Origin: Zobellia laminariae
GTDB lineage: Bacteria; Bacteroidota; Bacteroidia; Flavobacteriales; Flavobacteriaceae
Length of the DNA stretch: 64,000 bases
Direction: 5' to 3'
Assembly: GCF_009725995.1 (NCBI RefSeq)
Contig: NZ_RCNS01000004.1
Span: 372,001 to 436,000, forward strand
Shown: positions 1 to 9,134 of the stretch, in pieces
Position numbering within the stretch: the first letter of the stretch is position 1
Layout of the letters: every line of letters starts with the position of its first letter
Notes under the pieces: generated by a model
Told to the model about the DNA's origin: nothing
Database searches by the model: none
What the model saw: the letters and a program-made list of their open reading frames with translations, nothing else
Translations under genes and position numbers: made by a program

Positions 1-32
1 CTAAAATTGATTACATCTTTCCATGTAAGCAT
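1..32 (-). CDS. 5' end of a minus-strand gene, possibly methionine sulfoxide reductase B (partial)
   Basis: An ATG on the minus strand at 32-30 opens a frame reading MLTWKDVINF up to the window edge. It is preceded by a purine-rich stretch (AAAGGAAAG) that could act as a ribosome binding site. The opening residues resemble the start of flavobacterial MsrB proteins as I remember them, but ten residues cannot settle the family. The 220-odd bases between this start and the nuclease gene hold no other recognisable gene and probably contain two divergent promoters. Confidence 0.35.
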   Translation of the reverse strand, partial: MLTWKDVINF

Positions 33-255
33 AACTTTCCTTTCTTTAAACTAATTCGTTACGTGAATTAGATAATACAAAATAAATACATTGCACTGTA
101 TGAAGTGTGCTTATTTGTCGAAATTTTTAGCTTTCCCTTACAGTAAAAAGCCACCCAAACGAATAGCCTTATATATTTGATGGTGTTATGGTTATTTCTG
201 AACATTAAAAACAAATAGTGTGTCCGCTCTCTCTGGCTTAACCTAAAATTTGTTC

Positions 256-263
256 TATTTTTG
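256..263 (+). promoter_or_regulatory. candidate -7 box (TATTTTTG) of the nuclease gene
   Basis: TATTTTTG fits the Bacteroidota -7 consensus TAnnTTTG. It ends only six bases before the ATG at 270, so a transcript from it would have almost no leader. No clear -33 TTG was found at the usual spacing, so this is a weak call. Confidence 0.3.
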
Positions 264-269
264 AACGGA

Positions 270-1076
270 ATGAAAAGAAAAACAATTTATACCATTTTGA
301 CCATCTGCTGCGCAATAGGCTTTTGGCTGTTCGAAAATTTTTACACTCCGGACACGTATTCACAGCAAACGGAAGACGGACCTACAACTTCTGTAGCGAG
401 TAATTTAATGCCAAGTTCTACAACAGGGGATGTAGTTGAGCATAGCCATTATATGCTGTCTTACAATGAACCGTTTGAACAAGCAGAATGGGTGGCGTAT
501 ACTTTAAAGAAAGAACACTTAACGCATGATGATCGTAAACGACCATATTTTATTGAAGATCCAAAAGTGAGAACTAAATCTGCGGATTGGCGAAATTATA
601 AAGGTTCTGGATATGACAGAGGACATTTGTGCCCTGCTGGCGATAGGAGGTTTACCAAGCAGGCGTACAACGAAACTTTTTATACCAGTAATATAAGTCC
701 GCAAAACCGTGAATTTAATGCCGGTGTTTGGAATGAGTTGGAAATGCAAGTACGTATGTGGGCCAAGCAGTACGGAGAAATTTTTGTTGTCACAGCTGGT
801 GTTCTAGAAAATGGGTTAAAAGAGATTGGTGATGAAGATGTAGATGTGCCTAAGTATTATTATAAAATAGTAGCTAGAGGCAAAGGAGATAATTTAAAAA
901 TGGTAGCTTTTTTGATGGAAGGAAAACAGAGCTCAAAACCTTTAAAACAATTTAGTGTTCCCGTTGATGAGATTGAAAAACGAACAGGTATAGATTTTTT
1001 TGAGAAACTCCCCAAAGAACAGCAAGACCAATTAGAAAGCAAAATAGATACTGGAAGCTGGAAGTTTAAATTCTAA
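270..1076 (+). CDS. DNA/RNA non-specific endonuclease, membrane-anchored or secreted
   Basis: Belongs to the NUC1 / Serratia-type beta-beta-alpha-metal nucleases, which cut DNA and RNA using one divalent metal. The signature DRGH lies at about residues 116-119, with the catalytic His last. The metal-binding Asn is in the NISPQNREFNAGVWNELE block about 25 residues later. The N-terminal 25 residues are a signal peptide or single membrane anchor (MKRKTIYTILTICC), so the enzyme acts outside the cytoplasm. The frame is open back to a TTG at 261, but the ATG at 270 gives the normal signal-peptide start. The neighbouring genes are convergent cell-shape genes and are not obviously related. Likely roles are nucleotide scavenging or DNA clearance. 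Confidence 0.9.
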   Translation: MKRKTIYTILTICCAIGFWLFENFYTPDTYSQQTEDGPTTSVASNLMPSSTTGDVVEHSHYMLSYNEPFEQAEWVAYTLKKEHLTHDDRKRPYFIEDPKVRTKSADWRNYKGSGYDRGHLCPAGDRRFTKQAYNETFYTSNISPQNREFNAGVWNELEMQVRMWAKQYGEIFVVTAGVLENGLKEIGDEDVDVPKYYYKIVARGKGDNLKMVAFLMEGKQSSKPLKQFSVPVDEIEKRTGIDFFEKLPKEQQDQLESKIDTGSWKFKF

Positions 1077-1117
1077 CCAGTAAATTATTGATTTATAAAG
1101 TATGGGCGCTCCTAAGT

Positions 1118-2401
1118 TTAAATACCTTCCTTTAATCGGTTTGCATCTAGTTTTAAGAAAATAAACAGTAAAGCGGTAAAGAATAATAGCCCTGAACCTC
1201 CATAACTGAAGAAGGGTAGGGGAATACCAATTGTTGGTAGCACACCTATAACCATACCAATGTTTATAAAGTAGTGCACTAGCAGTATGGAAATAACGCC
1301 ATAACCGTACATTCGGGCAAATCCTGTTTTTTGACGCTCCGAGAGGTAGACCAGTCGCAACAATAAAAAAGTAAAAAGTAAGACAACCGTTGCGGTCCCT
1401 AAAAAGCCCCATTCTTCACCAACGGTACTAAAAATATAATCCGTGTGTTGCTCGGGTACAAAATCACCTTTGGTTCGTGTGCCTTCCAGAAAACCTTTTC
1501 CGAAGAAACCACCAGATTCAATAGCCTTTTCAGATTGATAGGTGTTGTAGCCAATAGTTTTTCTAATGTGTTCCAATTTGGCAGGGTCCTTCTCTAATCG
1601 TAACCAGAGACTAAAACGATCTCGGTGACGTTGCTCAAAGACATTGTTAAAAACAAAATCAACAGAAAGCGAAAATAAAATGGTCAGAACCACAGCTATT
1701 ACAGTGGGAATGATTGGAACTCGAAATTTTTTCTTTTTTAGAAGGAAGAAAATCACCAAGATTAAAGCAATACTGATTGTAATCCAAATGGTACCGAACA
1801 TCAATGTAGTTACAAAGACCATGATAGCGAAAAAGACAATGCCCAAATAGTAGATAGGAAGCCCTTCTCTAAAGATTACAAAACTTAACGAGAAGAAAAC
1901 TAGCGCACTACCAGGATCCGGTTGTGGTATAATCAATATAGCAGGTATAAGTATAATCAGGAAGGCGTATAACTGATCCTTATTTCGTTTTATATCTGTC
2001 TGTATATCACTTAAGTACTTTGCTAATGCCAAGGCTGTCGCTACTTTGGCCAGCTCAGAAGGTTGTAAGTTAAAGAACCCTAAATCGTACCATGAGGTAG
2101 CACCTGCAATAGTTTTACCAAAAACAAACAAACCCAACAGCAATACCATGGATATGATGTAGAGGACACTAGAGAAGCGTTCGTAAAAGTTGGCCTCTAG
2201 AGCTAGTAGAATTACAATTGATGCAAAGCTGGTAAGGATAAAGAAAAGCTGTTTGCCGTGTAATGTCCCAAAATCGAATATAGAAGAATCGCTTTCGGAA
2301 AAGGTACTTGAATAGATGTTTACCCACCCAATAGTTAATAAGAGTACGTAAAATAGAACAGTAAGCCAATCAAGACGTTTGAGGACACTTTTGCCGGTCA
2401 T
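1118..2401 (-). CDS. rodA: rod shape-determining protein RodA (SEDS glycosyltransferase)
   Basis: SEDS-family peptidoglycan polymerase of the elongasome. It polymerises lipid II and works with the class B PBP encoded just upstream. The 427-residue protein is almost entirely hydrophobic (about ten membrane segments). The EQHTDYIFSTVGEEWGFLG block holds the essential acidic residue of the family, and PFFSYGGSG near the C-terminus is the classic FtsW/RodA motif. It is the last gene of the minus-strand mre cluster and starts three bases after the stop of the PBP2 gene, so co-translation is likely. RodA rather than FtsW is assigned from the mreBCD/PBP2 context. Confidence 0.95.
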   Translation of the reverse strand: MTGKSVLKRLDWLTVLFYVLLLTIGWVNIYSSTFSESDSSIFDFGTLHGKQLFFILTSFASIVILLALEANFYERFSSVLYIISMVLLLGLFVFGKTIAGATSWYDLGFFNLQPSELAKVATALALAKYLSDIQTDIKRNKDQLYAFLIILIPAILIIPQPDPGSALVFFSLSFVIFREGLPIYYLGIVFFAIMVFVTTLMFGTIWITISIALILVIFFLLKKKKFRVPIIPTVIAVVLTILFSLSVDFVFNNVFEQRHRDRFSLWLRLEKDPAKLEHIRKTIGYNTYQSEKAIESGGFFGKGFLEGTRTKGDFVPEQHTDYIFSTVGEEWGFLGTATVVLLFTFLLLRLVYLSERQKTGFARMYGYGVISILLVHYFINIGMVIGVLPTIGIPLPFFSYGGSGLLFFTALLFIFLKLDANRLKEGI

Positions 2402-2404
2402 ATG

Positions 2405-4327
2405 CTATTCTTCTGATTGGTTGTTTTGCAATTTATATACACTAGAATGTTTACTCCAATCGTATTCGTTTATTTTGAATTCTTTACCGCTATAAGGTTT
2501 GGCATATTCGTGCTCCAAAGTTCTTTCTAACATCCTTTTTTCAAGGTCTTTTCGGGTAATCTCTCTTTTTATGTATTTTTCAATCATTAAAGAGGCGATA
2601 TGGCCTGCATATCTAGAGCCATAATATCCGTTCTGAATATATACCGCAATGGCAATTTTTGGGTTTTCTACAGGGGCAAAGGCTACAAAAACTGAGTTAT
2701 CCGTTAACTGAGTTCTAACGCTATCAATTTTAACGTAGTTTTCTACTGTACCTGTTTTTCCGGCAATTTCAATATCCGGAATCTGTACGTACTTAGCTGT
2801 TCCTTTATGATAAACATCCGCCATACCCTGAATTACAGGTTCAAAATGTCTTTTGTCTATCGTGGTATATTTAGGCTCTACAAAATCTGGAATGTCTATT
2901 TTTTTTCCATCTACCTTTTTAAGCACATGGGGCGTAAAGAAATATCCTCTATTGGCAATCGCAGCCGTCATATTTGCCAATTGTATTGGCGTAACGTTTA
3001 CTTCTCCTTGGCCAATAGCATTAGAGTATGTAGTGGTGGCAGACCATCTTTTATCTCCTACTCCATACCATTTGTTATAGAGGTCAGTACTAGGTACACT
3101 ACCTGGTCTTCCTGTATAAAGGTCAGAGCCCAAATAAGAGCCTAAGCCAAAACTTTTGACATGCTTTTCCCAAGCATCCATAGCTTCACTATTGGAAGGA
3201 AATTGCTCGAATATCTTTTTATAGACACCTACGAAATAAGCGTTACACGATAGGTATATTCCATTATTCAAGTTTCTTGCTCCACCTCCACAGTGGCAGC
3301 CTTTTTTATGTCTACCAATAAAAAATCCGTGATGACATGTAAAAGATGTAGAAGGTGTGATTGCTCCTTCTTGTAATGCAATTAGGGCATTAATGGCTTT
3401 AAATGGAGATCCTGGACTTTTTTCAAAAGAAATAGATCTATCAAATGTTGGTTTTGAAATAGAGTCGTAATGTAATTTGCTATAATTAGCAGACCTTTTT
3501 CTACCTACTAAAAGTGATGGGTCATAGGTAGGTCCTGAAATCATGGATAATATTTCGCCCGTAGCAGGTTCAATAGCAACAATGCCGCCCCATTTACCAA
3601 CCATAAGCCTTTCGCCATATTCCTGTAGCTCTTTATCAATTGTTATATTGATTTCAAAACCTTGTTCAGGTAAGGTATCCAAAGTTCCATTTTTATAAGG
3701 ACCAATATCTCTATTAAAACGGTCTTTTTGAATGTACTGTACACCTTTTCTACCTCTTAAAATATCCTCGTATACCTTTTCTACTCCTGTACGTCCAGTA
3801 AGTTCACCTTGAACATAGTATGGGTTTTTGGTTAAGTCTCTTTCGTTTACCTCACTAATGTAGCCTAAAACATTAGCGCCACTATTGGTGTCATAGTAAC
3901 GTAAAGATCGTTTTTGGATATAGAAACCTGCGTAATGGCGCATTTTCTCCTGAAGCATTGCATAATCTTCTTTGGAGAGTTGTGGCACAAAAACAGAAGG
4001 TAGTCTTGGGGAATAAATTCTAGCTTTCCGTAATTCTTTTTTAAATTTTTCCTTGTCAATTTTAAGAAGTCCACATAGCTCTAAAGTATCTAATTCGCGA
4101 ACCTCACGAGGAATTACCATAACATCATATGCTGGGTCGTTACCAACCAAAAGCTTACCGTTCCTATCATAGATGTAACCACGCTCCGGATAATCATAGA
4201 CCCTTTTAATTGCAGGATCTTCCAAAACTTGGTCTGGCGAAAAACTGAATATCTGCAGATAAGAGAGTCTGCCGAGAAACGTAATGCCAATGATTACGAT
4301 AATGGATGATAATAACAGCTTTTTCAT
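2405..4327 (-). CDS. mrdA: penicillin-binding protein 2 (peptidoglycan D,D-transpeptidase)
   Basis: Class B PBP that cross-links peptidoglycan during lateral wall growth and partners with RodA. It has one N-terminal membrane anchor (residues about 4-24), a pedestal region with GRTGVEKVYE at about 178-187, and a C-terminal transpeptidase domain. The active-site motifs are S307-P-F-K310, S360-C-N362 and K524-T-G526. Cys and His residues cluster between the first two motifs (C331, H332, H333, H340, C344, H345, C346), with C361 inside SxN. E. coli PBP2 has a zinc site in this general region, so a structural metal site is plausible here. At 640 residues the length is normal. The gene sits 45 bases downstream of mreD. 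Confidence 0.95.
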   Translation of the reverse strand: MKKLLLSSIIVIIGITFLGRLSYLQIFSFSPDQVLEDPAIKRVYDYPERGYIYDRNGKLLVGNDPAYDVMVIPREVRELDTLELCGLLKIDKEKFKKELRKARIYSPRLPSVFVPQLSKEDYAMLQEKMRHYAGFYIQKRSLRYYDTNSGANVLGYISEVNERDLTKNPYYVQGELTGRTGVEKVYEDILRGRKGVQYIQKDRFNRDIGPYKNGTLDTLPEQGFEINITIDKELQEYGERLMVGKWGGIVAIEPATGEILSMISGPTYDPSLLVGRKRSANYSKLHYDSISKPTFDRSISFEKSPGSPFKAINALIALQEGAITPSTSFTCHHGFFIGRHKKGCHCGGGARNLNNGIYLSCNAYFVGVYKKIFEQFPSNSEAMDAWEKHVKSFGLGSYLGSDLYTGRPGSVPSTDLYNKWYGVGDKRWSATTTYSNAIGQGEVNVTPIQLANMTAAIANRGYFFTPHVLKKVDGKKIDIPDFVEPKYTTIDKRHFEPVIQGMADVYHKGTAKYVQIPDIEIAGKTGTVENYVKIDSVRTQLTDNSVFVAFAPVENPKIAIAVYIQNGYYGSRYAGHIASLMIEKYIKREITRKDLEKRMLERTLEHEYAKPYSGKEFKINEYDWSKHSSVYKLQNNQSEE

Positions 4328-4372
4328 CTTAGATGAAATTTTAATTTAAGGAGTTTATACTTTTTTGCTTTT

Positions 4373-4882
4373 TTACTCTTTACGGACACTGAACAGTGAG
4401 CCGAATAATAAGCAAAGAATAAGAGTTGCGGTGCCCGTAGCCAATACTTTCTTCAAAATTAATAGGAAATTAGCCAAACTAAAAATTTCCAGGGTAAAGA
4501 AAACAAAGTGATGTACTATAATTAATAACGCCAAATACGTAATTTGTTGTACCCTAGTGGTATTACTTAATTTAAAACTTTGAAATTCAAAGTTTACACC
4601 AAAAACAAATCTCATTATAGCGGGTCTCATGTAGGCTATTGTAATAGTAGATGCCGCATGTATAGCCATAGTGTCTGAAAAGAAATCTATAGCAATCCCT
4701 AATAAAAAGCCCAAACCAATAAATGCTGCTCTGTTCTCCTTTATAGGGTACCAGTAGAGAAACAGAATGTAAACCATTGGGTTAATGAAGCCGAAAAAAT
4801 TCAACTTATTGAACACCAGTACCTGTACTAGTACTAGTAGTATAAAACGAATGACATTTAAGAAGTAATAATTACTGACCAT
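4373..4882 (-). CDS. mreD: rod shape-determining protein MreD
   Basis: Small integral membrane protein (169 residues, about five hydrophobic segments) of the Rod complex. The family diverges fast in sequence, and the call rests on size, topology and position between mreC and the PBP2 gene. The stretch GLLLGIAIDFFSD-like (here FLLGIAIDFFSD) is typical of Bacteroidota MreD. Its ATG lies inside the end of mreC (11-base overlap), which indicates translational coupling. Confidence 0.88.
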   Translation of the reverse strand: MVSNYYFLNVIRFILLVLVQVLVFNKLNFFGFINPMVYILFLYWYPIKENRAAFIGLGFLLGIAIDFFSDTMAIHAASTITIAYMRPAIMRFVFGVNFEFQSFKLSNTTRVQQITYLALLIIVHHFVFFTLEIFSLANFLLILKKVLATGTATLILCLLFGSLFSVRKE

Positions 4883-5693
4883 TTGTCTCCGTTAGTTTTT
4901 CTAGTTTTAAAATTTCTTCGCGATAAGAATTATCTATTATATAGACATTTTTAATATTGGTCATATCATTAAAAAGTGCCACATCTATAGTGTAAAAGCT
5001 TTGAGACGTGTTTAAATCAAATTTTCTAATGGTACCAATGGGAATGTTTTCAGGAAAAATACTACTCATGCCTCCTGTTACAATGGTGTCACCAATAGTT
5101 AGGGGTACTAATCTGGGTATATCTATCAATTGCACCACATTGTATCTTTTCGTGTCCCATACCAAGGAGCCAAAATGATCGGTATTTTTTATTTTGGCAT
5201 TTATGTTAGATTTCTCGTTCAGAATAGACTGTACGGTAGCAAAGTTTTTGGAAGTGTTTTCCACGATTCCTAAAATACCTTGACTGGTTATAACACCCAT
5301 ATCTGGTGCAACACTGTCTTTGCTTCCTTGGTCTATAGTTATATAGTTGCGTGGATCTGCAAAACTATTTTTAATGACTTTGCCGGTTGTAATCGTATAA
5401 GTTAATTGAGCGGAGTCTAAGACTATAGTGTCTAATTCCTTCCTATTGAACAGTAACTTGCGTAAGTTTTGGTTCTCCCGCATAAGTTTTTGATTCTCGG
5501 TATCAAGGCCAAAATAGGTAGAAACTTCATTAGAGGTTTCTAAAATATTGCCAGTAATCCAATTAGAAGAATTGAAAAAACGCGACTGGTGATACGAATG
5601 CGATTGAATCGTAAAGCCCAAAGAAACAATCATCAAGAAGACATAAAGAAGGAAATTCTTATATCGTATGATAAAATTGATGATCTGCTGCAT
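4872..5693 (-). CDS. mreC: rod shape-determining protein MreC
   Basis: Bitopic inner-membrane protein that connects cytoplasmic MreB to the periplasmic wall synthases and activates PBP2. It has an N-terminal membrane segment at about residues 12-30, then a coiled-coil stretch (TENQKLMRENQNLRKLL), then the beta-rich MreC domain with a GVITSQGILGIVENTSKNFATV core. The 273-residue length is typical. It lies 89 bases after mreB and overlaps mreD by 11 bases. Confidence 0.93.
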   Translation of the reverse strand: MQQIINFIIRYKNFLLYVFLMIVSLGFTIQSHSYHQSRFFNSSNWITGNILETSNEVSTYFGLDTENQKLMRENQNLRKLLFNRKELDTIVLDSAQLTYTITTGKVIKNSFADPRNYITIDQGSKDSVAPDMGVITSQGILGIVENTSKNFATVQSILNEKSNINAKIKNTDHFGSLVWDTKRYNVVQLIDIPRLVPLTIGDTIVTGGMSSIFPENIPIGTIRKFDLNTSQSFYTIDVALFNDMTNIKNVYIIDNSYREEILKLEKLTETNGQ

Positions 5694-5782
5694 TCACTAT
5701 TAGATTTGGTGAAACCTGCGAAGCAATTCCGAATGGAAATAAAGTTTAAAACCTTTTGAAATCGCCCCGAAATCTTTAGGTT

Positions 5783-6811
5783 TTATTTGATAAGGATACT
5801 CTTGTAGCGCTCTAAGTTTTTAAGTGCTATACCTGTACCTCTAACTACTGCTCGTAGCGGGTCTTCGGCAATGTATACAGGTAGGTCTGTTTTTTGTGAT
5901 AACCTTCTGTCAAGTCCACGTAGCATAGAGCCACCACCAGCTAAGTAAATACCGGTGTTATAAATATCGGCAGCTAGTTCTGGAGGTGTCTGTGAAAGTG
6001 TCTCCATAACGGCATCTTCTACACGAAGTATAGATTTGTCCAATGCTTTAGCAATTTCACGATAAGAAATCTGAACTTGCTTAGGCTTACCAGTCAATAG
6101 ATCACGACCTTGTACAGATTTTTCATCTGGTGGAGTCTGTAAATCTTCTGTAGCAGAACCTATTTCTATTTTTATGCTTTCTGCGGTAGCTTCACCTACA
6201 TATAGGTTGTGCTGCGTACGCATGTAATAAATAATGTCATTAGTGAAAACATCACCTGCAATCTTTACAGATTTATCGCAAACAATACCACCTAAAGCTA
6301 TTACTGCAATTTCTGTAGTACCACCTCCTATATCAACAATCATGTTTCCTTTAGGTTGCATGATATCTAGACCGATACCTATAGCTGCTGCCATTGGCTC
6401 GTGAATTAAGTAAACTTCTTTACCATTTACGCGTTCTGCAGATTCTTTAACCGCACGCATTTCTACTTCTGTAATACCGGAAGGAATACAGATAACCATG
6501 CGCAATGCAGGTGGAAACCATTTTTTCTTTAAAGCAGGAATGTTCTTTATGAACATATTGATCATCTTTTCAGAAGCATCAAAATCTGCAATAACCCCAT
6601 CTTTTAACGGACGGATAGTCTTAATGTTTTCGTGAGTTTTACCCTGCATCATGTTGGCTTCTTTACCAACGGCGATGATTTTGCCAGAAATACGATCTCG
6701 GGCTACGATAGACGGGCTATCTACAACTACCTTGTCATTGTGTATGATTAGGGTGTTCGCCGTACCTAAATCGATGGCGATTTCCTCAGTCAAGAAATCA
6801 AAAAATCCCAT
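5783..6811 (-). CDS. mreB: rod shape-determining protein MreB (actin-like)
   Basis: Actin-fold ATPase that forms membrane-bound filaments and directs the elongasome. It shows the phosphate-1 loop DLGTANTLI near the N-terminus, the phosphate-2 motif DIGGGTTEIAVI, and the adenosine motif AGGGSMLRGLDRRL near the C-terminus. At 342 residues it has the normal length. It is the first gene of the minus-strand run mreB-mreC-mreD-mrdA-rodA. A candidate promoter box lies 53 bases upstream. Confidence 0.97.
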   Translation of the reverse strand: MGFFDFLTEEIAIDLGTANTLIIHNDKVVVDSPSIVARDRISGKIIAVGKEANMMQGKTHENIKTIRPLKDGVIADFDASEKMINMFIKNIPALKKKWFPPALRMVICIPSGITEVEMRAVKESAERVNGKEVYLIHEPMAAAIGIGLDIMQPKGNMIVDIGGGTTEIAVIALGGIVCDKSVKIAGDVFTNDIIYYMRTQHNLYVGEATAESIKIEIGSATEDLQTPPDEKSVQGRDLLTGKPKQVQISYREIAKALDKSILRVEDAVMETLSQTPPELAADIYNTGIYLAGGGSMLRGLDRRLSQKTDLPVYIAEDPLRAVVRGTGIALKNLERYKSILIK

Positions 6812-6863
6812 TTGTAATCTGTTTGGTTATGTTACTAGCTTGATAAGGGGTGTATTTCATCGA

Positions 6864-6871
6864 CAAAAGTA
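6864..6871 (-). promoter_or_regulatory. candidate -7 box (TACTTTTG) of the mre operon
   Basis: On the minus strand TACTTTTG matches TAnnTTTG and would start transcription about 45 bases upstream of mreB. It lies in the 66-base gap after purH, which would let mreB-rodA be transcribed separately from purH. No good -33 TTG was found. Confidence 0.35.
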
Positions 6872-6877
6872 ATGAAA

Positions 6878-8407
6878 TTAATGCTTGAAATGACGTGTGC
6901 CTGTCATAACCATAGATACGCTATTTTCATTACAATAATCGATACTTAATTTGTCCTTAATGGACCCGCCCGGCTGTATAACGCTAGAAATACCACTTTT
7001 ATTGGCTATCTCTACACAATCTGGGAAAGGAAAGAACGCATCGCTCGCCATTACGGCTCCTTTTAGGTCAAAATTAAATGATTTGGCCTTGTGAATTGCT
7101 TGGTTAAGAGCGTCTACACGAGAGGTTTGGCCTGTTCCACTAGCACATAATTGTTTGTTTTTTGCAATGACAATTGTGTTAGATTTTGTATGCTTACATA
7201 ATTTTGAAGCGAAAATTAAATCTTCAAGATCTTGTTTTGATGGTTTGCTCTCGGTTACGTACTGTAAATCTTCTAAAGAATCTGTTCTGTGGTCTTTCTC
7301 TTGAAGCAATATTCCGTTTAGACAGGTTCTAACTGTCATCTCTGGCATTTTTACTTCATTTTGAATTAAAATAATTCTATTTTTTTTGCCTTTTAAAATT
7401 TCTAGGGCGTCATCTGAATAACTCGGTGCAATAACTACTTCACAGAATAATTTATGAATTTCTTCCGCAGTTGCCTTGTCAATTTCTTTGTTGCTGATTA
7501 GAACTCCTCCAAAAGCGGAAACAGGATCTCCGGCCAATGCATCTACATAGGCTTGGTGCAATGTACTGCGTTGTGCTAATCCACAAGCGTTATTGTGTTT
7601 TAATATAGCAAAAGTAGGCTCGTCATTTTTGAATTCAAGCATTAAATTAACTGCTGCATCAACATCTAACAGGTTGTTGTATGAAAGTTCTTTGCCATGT
7701 AATTTATCAAACATGGCGTCAAAATCACCAAAGAAAAATCCTTTTTGATGTGGGTTTTCCCCATAACGTAAAACTTTTCCGTCAGTCTCGCTTATCTTTA
7801 AAGCAGCAATGTCATGATTTTTATTAAAATAATTGAAAATTGCCGTATCGTAATGAGACGAAACATTGAACGATTTTGCTGCAAAACGTTTACGATCTTC
7901 AAGGCTAGTGCTTCCGTTTCCTTCAGAGATAACATTTAAGAAGTCTGAGTAATCTTCCATTGAAGAAACACAAAGTACATCTTTAAAGTTTTTTGCTGCT
8001 GCACGAATTAACGAAATGCCGCCTATATCTATTTTTTCAATAATATCTTGTTCCGGTGCGCCACTGGCTACGGTTTTTTCAAAAGGATAAAGGTCTACAA
8101 TTACAATGTCTAATTGAGGAATTTCAAATTCTTCCAACTGGGCAACATCACTTTCGTTATCCTGTCGGTTTAAAATTCCACCAAAAACCTTTGGGTGTAA
8201 CGTTTTAACTCTGCCTCCTAAAATAGAAGGGTAACTAGTTACATCTTCTACCGGCACGACTTCAACACCAAGGTCTTTTATGAATTTTTCGGTACCTCCT
8301 GTGGAGTAGATAGTAATACCGAGTTCTTGAAATTTTTTGATGATTGGTTCCAATCCATCTTTATGGAATACGGAAATCAGTGCAGAAGAAGCTTTTTTGA
8401 TGCTCAT
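6878..8407 (-). CDS. purH: bifunctional AICAR transformylase / IMP cyclohydrolase PurH
   Basis: Carries out the last two steps of de novo purine synthesis: formylation of AICAR with 10-formyl-THF, then cyclisation to IMP. The N-terminal MGS-like cyclohydrolase domain (about 1-150) has STGGTEKFI and GRVKTLHP. The C-terminal transformylase domain has the catalytic Lys-His pair in ILKHNNACGLA and the block SDAFFPFPD. At 509 residues it is full length. It is cytoplasmic, and the ATG at 8407 gives the expected start. It stands alone between the GAF-protein gene and mreB. Confidence 0.97.
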   Translation of the reverse strand: MSIKKASSALISVFHKDGLEPIIKKFQELGITIYSTGGTEKFIKDLGVEVVPVEDVTSYPSILGGRVKTLHPKVFGGILNRQDNESDVAQLEEFEIPQLDIVIVDLYPFEKTVASGAPEQDIIEKIDIGGISLIRAAAKNFKDVLCVSSMEDYSDFLNVISEGNGSTSLEDRKRFAAKSFNVSSHYDTAIFNYFNKNHDIAALKISETDGKVLRYGENPHQKGFFFGDFDAMFDKLHGKELSYNNLLDVDAAVNLMLEFKNDEPTFAILKHNNACGLAQRSTLHQAYVDALAGDPVSAFGGVLISNKEIDKATAEEIHKLFCEVVIAPSYSDDALEILKGKKNRIILIQNEVKMPEMTVRTCLNGILLQEKDHRTDSLEDLQYVTESKPSKQDLEDLIFASKLCKHTKSNTIVIAKNKQLCASGTGQTSRVDALNQAIHKAKSFNFDLKGAVMASDAFFPFPDCVEIANKSGISSVIQPGGSIKDKLSIDYCNENSVSMVMTGTRHFKH

Positions 8408-8443
8408 TTTGATAGGATGTAGTTACTAAGTTTTAAAGACATG

Positions 8444-8451
8444 CAAAAGTA
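8444..8451 (-). promoter_or_regulatory. candidate -7 box (TACTTTTG) of purH
   Basis: Minus-strand TACTTTTG matches TAnnTTTG and lies 36 bases before the purH start codon. The same octamer is found upstream of mreB and topA in this window. A clear -33 partner was not seen. Confidence 0.3.
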
Positions 8452-8582
8452 CTTTTTTTGAAAGAAAAAATGGACGAGGTTATTAACAAAACTGCTAAAG
8501 TTTTAAACCGTTTCGTGTCAAATAACACGGGGCGGCATCGATAAACAGCATTATGATAACCAAAAAGGTCCTTTAAGTTAGA

Positions 8583-9041
8583 TTAAAACGTGTAGATTTT
8601 GGCAACTTCGGTATTTACAAACTCTAAAAAACGCTCATCTTCATCAGTAAATGGGTCAGGAGTATTTGAATCAATATCAATCTGACCTACATTTTCCCCA
8701 TCTATAAATAAAGGAACCACAATCTCTGCCTTTACCGTAATGCTACAGGCAATATAATTGTCTTGGGCTTTTACATCGGGCACCACAAAATTCTCATTAG
8801 AGACAGCTACTTGTCCGCAAATTCCCTTCCCGAAAGGTATGATAACATGGTCGGTAGGTGCACCTGCATATGGTCCAAGCTTTAATTCTTCTTTGTTGCC
8901 GTTTTTAAAATAGAATCCTACCCAGTCATAATGAGGTATGGTTTCTTTAAGAAGCTCACAAAGCTTCAGGAGACGTTCGTCTACACTCAAAGAGTTAGAG
9001 TTAAGTATAGAGCTGGTTTTGATTCGTAAGTCGTTAAACAT
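8583..9041 (-). CDS. GAF-domain protein, probable free methionine-(R)-sulfoxide reductase
   Basis: The protein is a single GAF domain of 152 residues. The fRMsr signature is present: GKGICGQVA with one Cys, IACSITVKAEIVVPLF with a second Cys, then GQIDIDS. These correspond to the recycling and catalytic cysteines of the enzyme that reduces free Met-R-sulfoxide; the third cysteine of the E. coli enzyme is not seen. It is cytoplasmic. It fits with the possible msrB fragment at the left edge as part of methionine repair, although the two genes are about 8.5 kb apart. The exact substrate is inferred from the family. Confidence 0.85.
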   Translation of the reverse strand: MFNDLRIKTSSILNSNSLSVDERLLKLCELLKETIPHYDWVGFYFKNGNKEELKLGPYAGAPTDHVIIPFGKGICGQVAVSNENFVVPDVKAQDNYIACSITVKAEIVVPLFIDGENVGQIDIDSNTPDPFTDEDERFLEFVNTEVAKIYTF

Positions 9042-9055
9042 GCTATTTTTTTTGG

Positions 9056-9063
9056 CAAAAATA
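9056..9063 (-). promoter_or_regulatory. candidate -7 box (TATTTTTG) of the GAF-protein gene
   Basis: TATTTTTG on the minus strand matches TAnnTTTG and lies 14 bases upstream of the start codon at 9041, implying a leader of only a few bases. No -33 element was identified. Confidence 0.28.
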
Positions 9064-9076
9064 AGCTTTTGAAAAC

Positions 9077-9108
9077 AAAAAAAGGATGCCGAATTAACGA
9101 CATCCCTT
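9077..9108 (-). terminator. rho-independent terminator of the lipoprotein gene
   Basis: Read on the minus strand, GGATG and CATCC form a stem around a loop of about a dozen bases, followed directly by a run of seven T. It lies about 27 bases past the stop codon of the lipoprotein gene at 9135. The stem is short, so the call is moderate. Confidence 0.5.
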
Positions 9109-9134
9109 TGTAAATTTTATTTATGTTGTTAGTC

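Noticed and set aside
1032..1412. A 126-codon minus-strand frame overlapping rodA and the nuclease end
   Set aside because: It lies in a different frame over the well-supported rodA gene and has no recognisable family.
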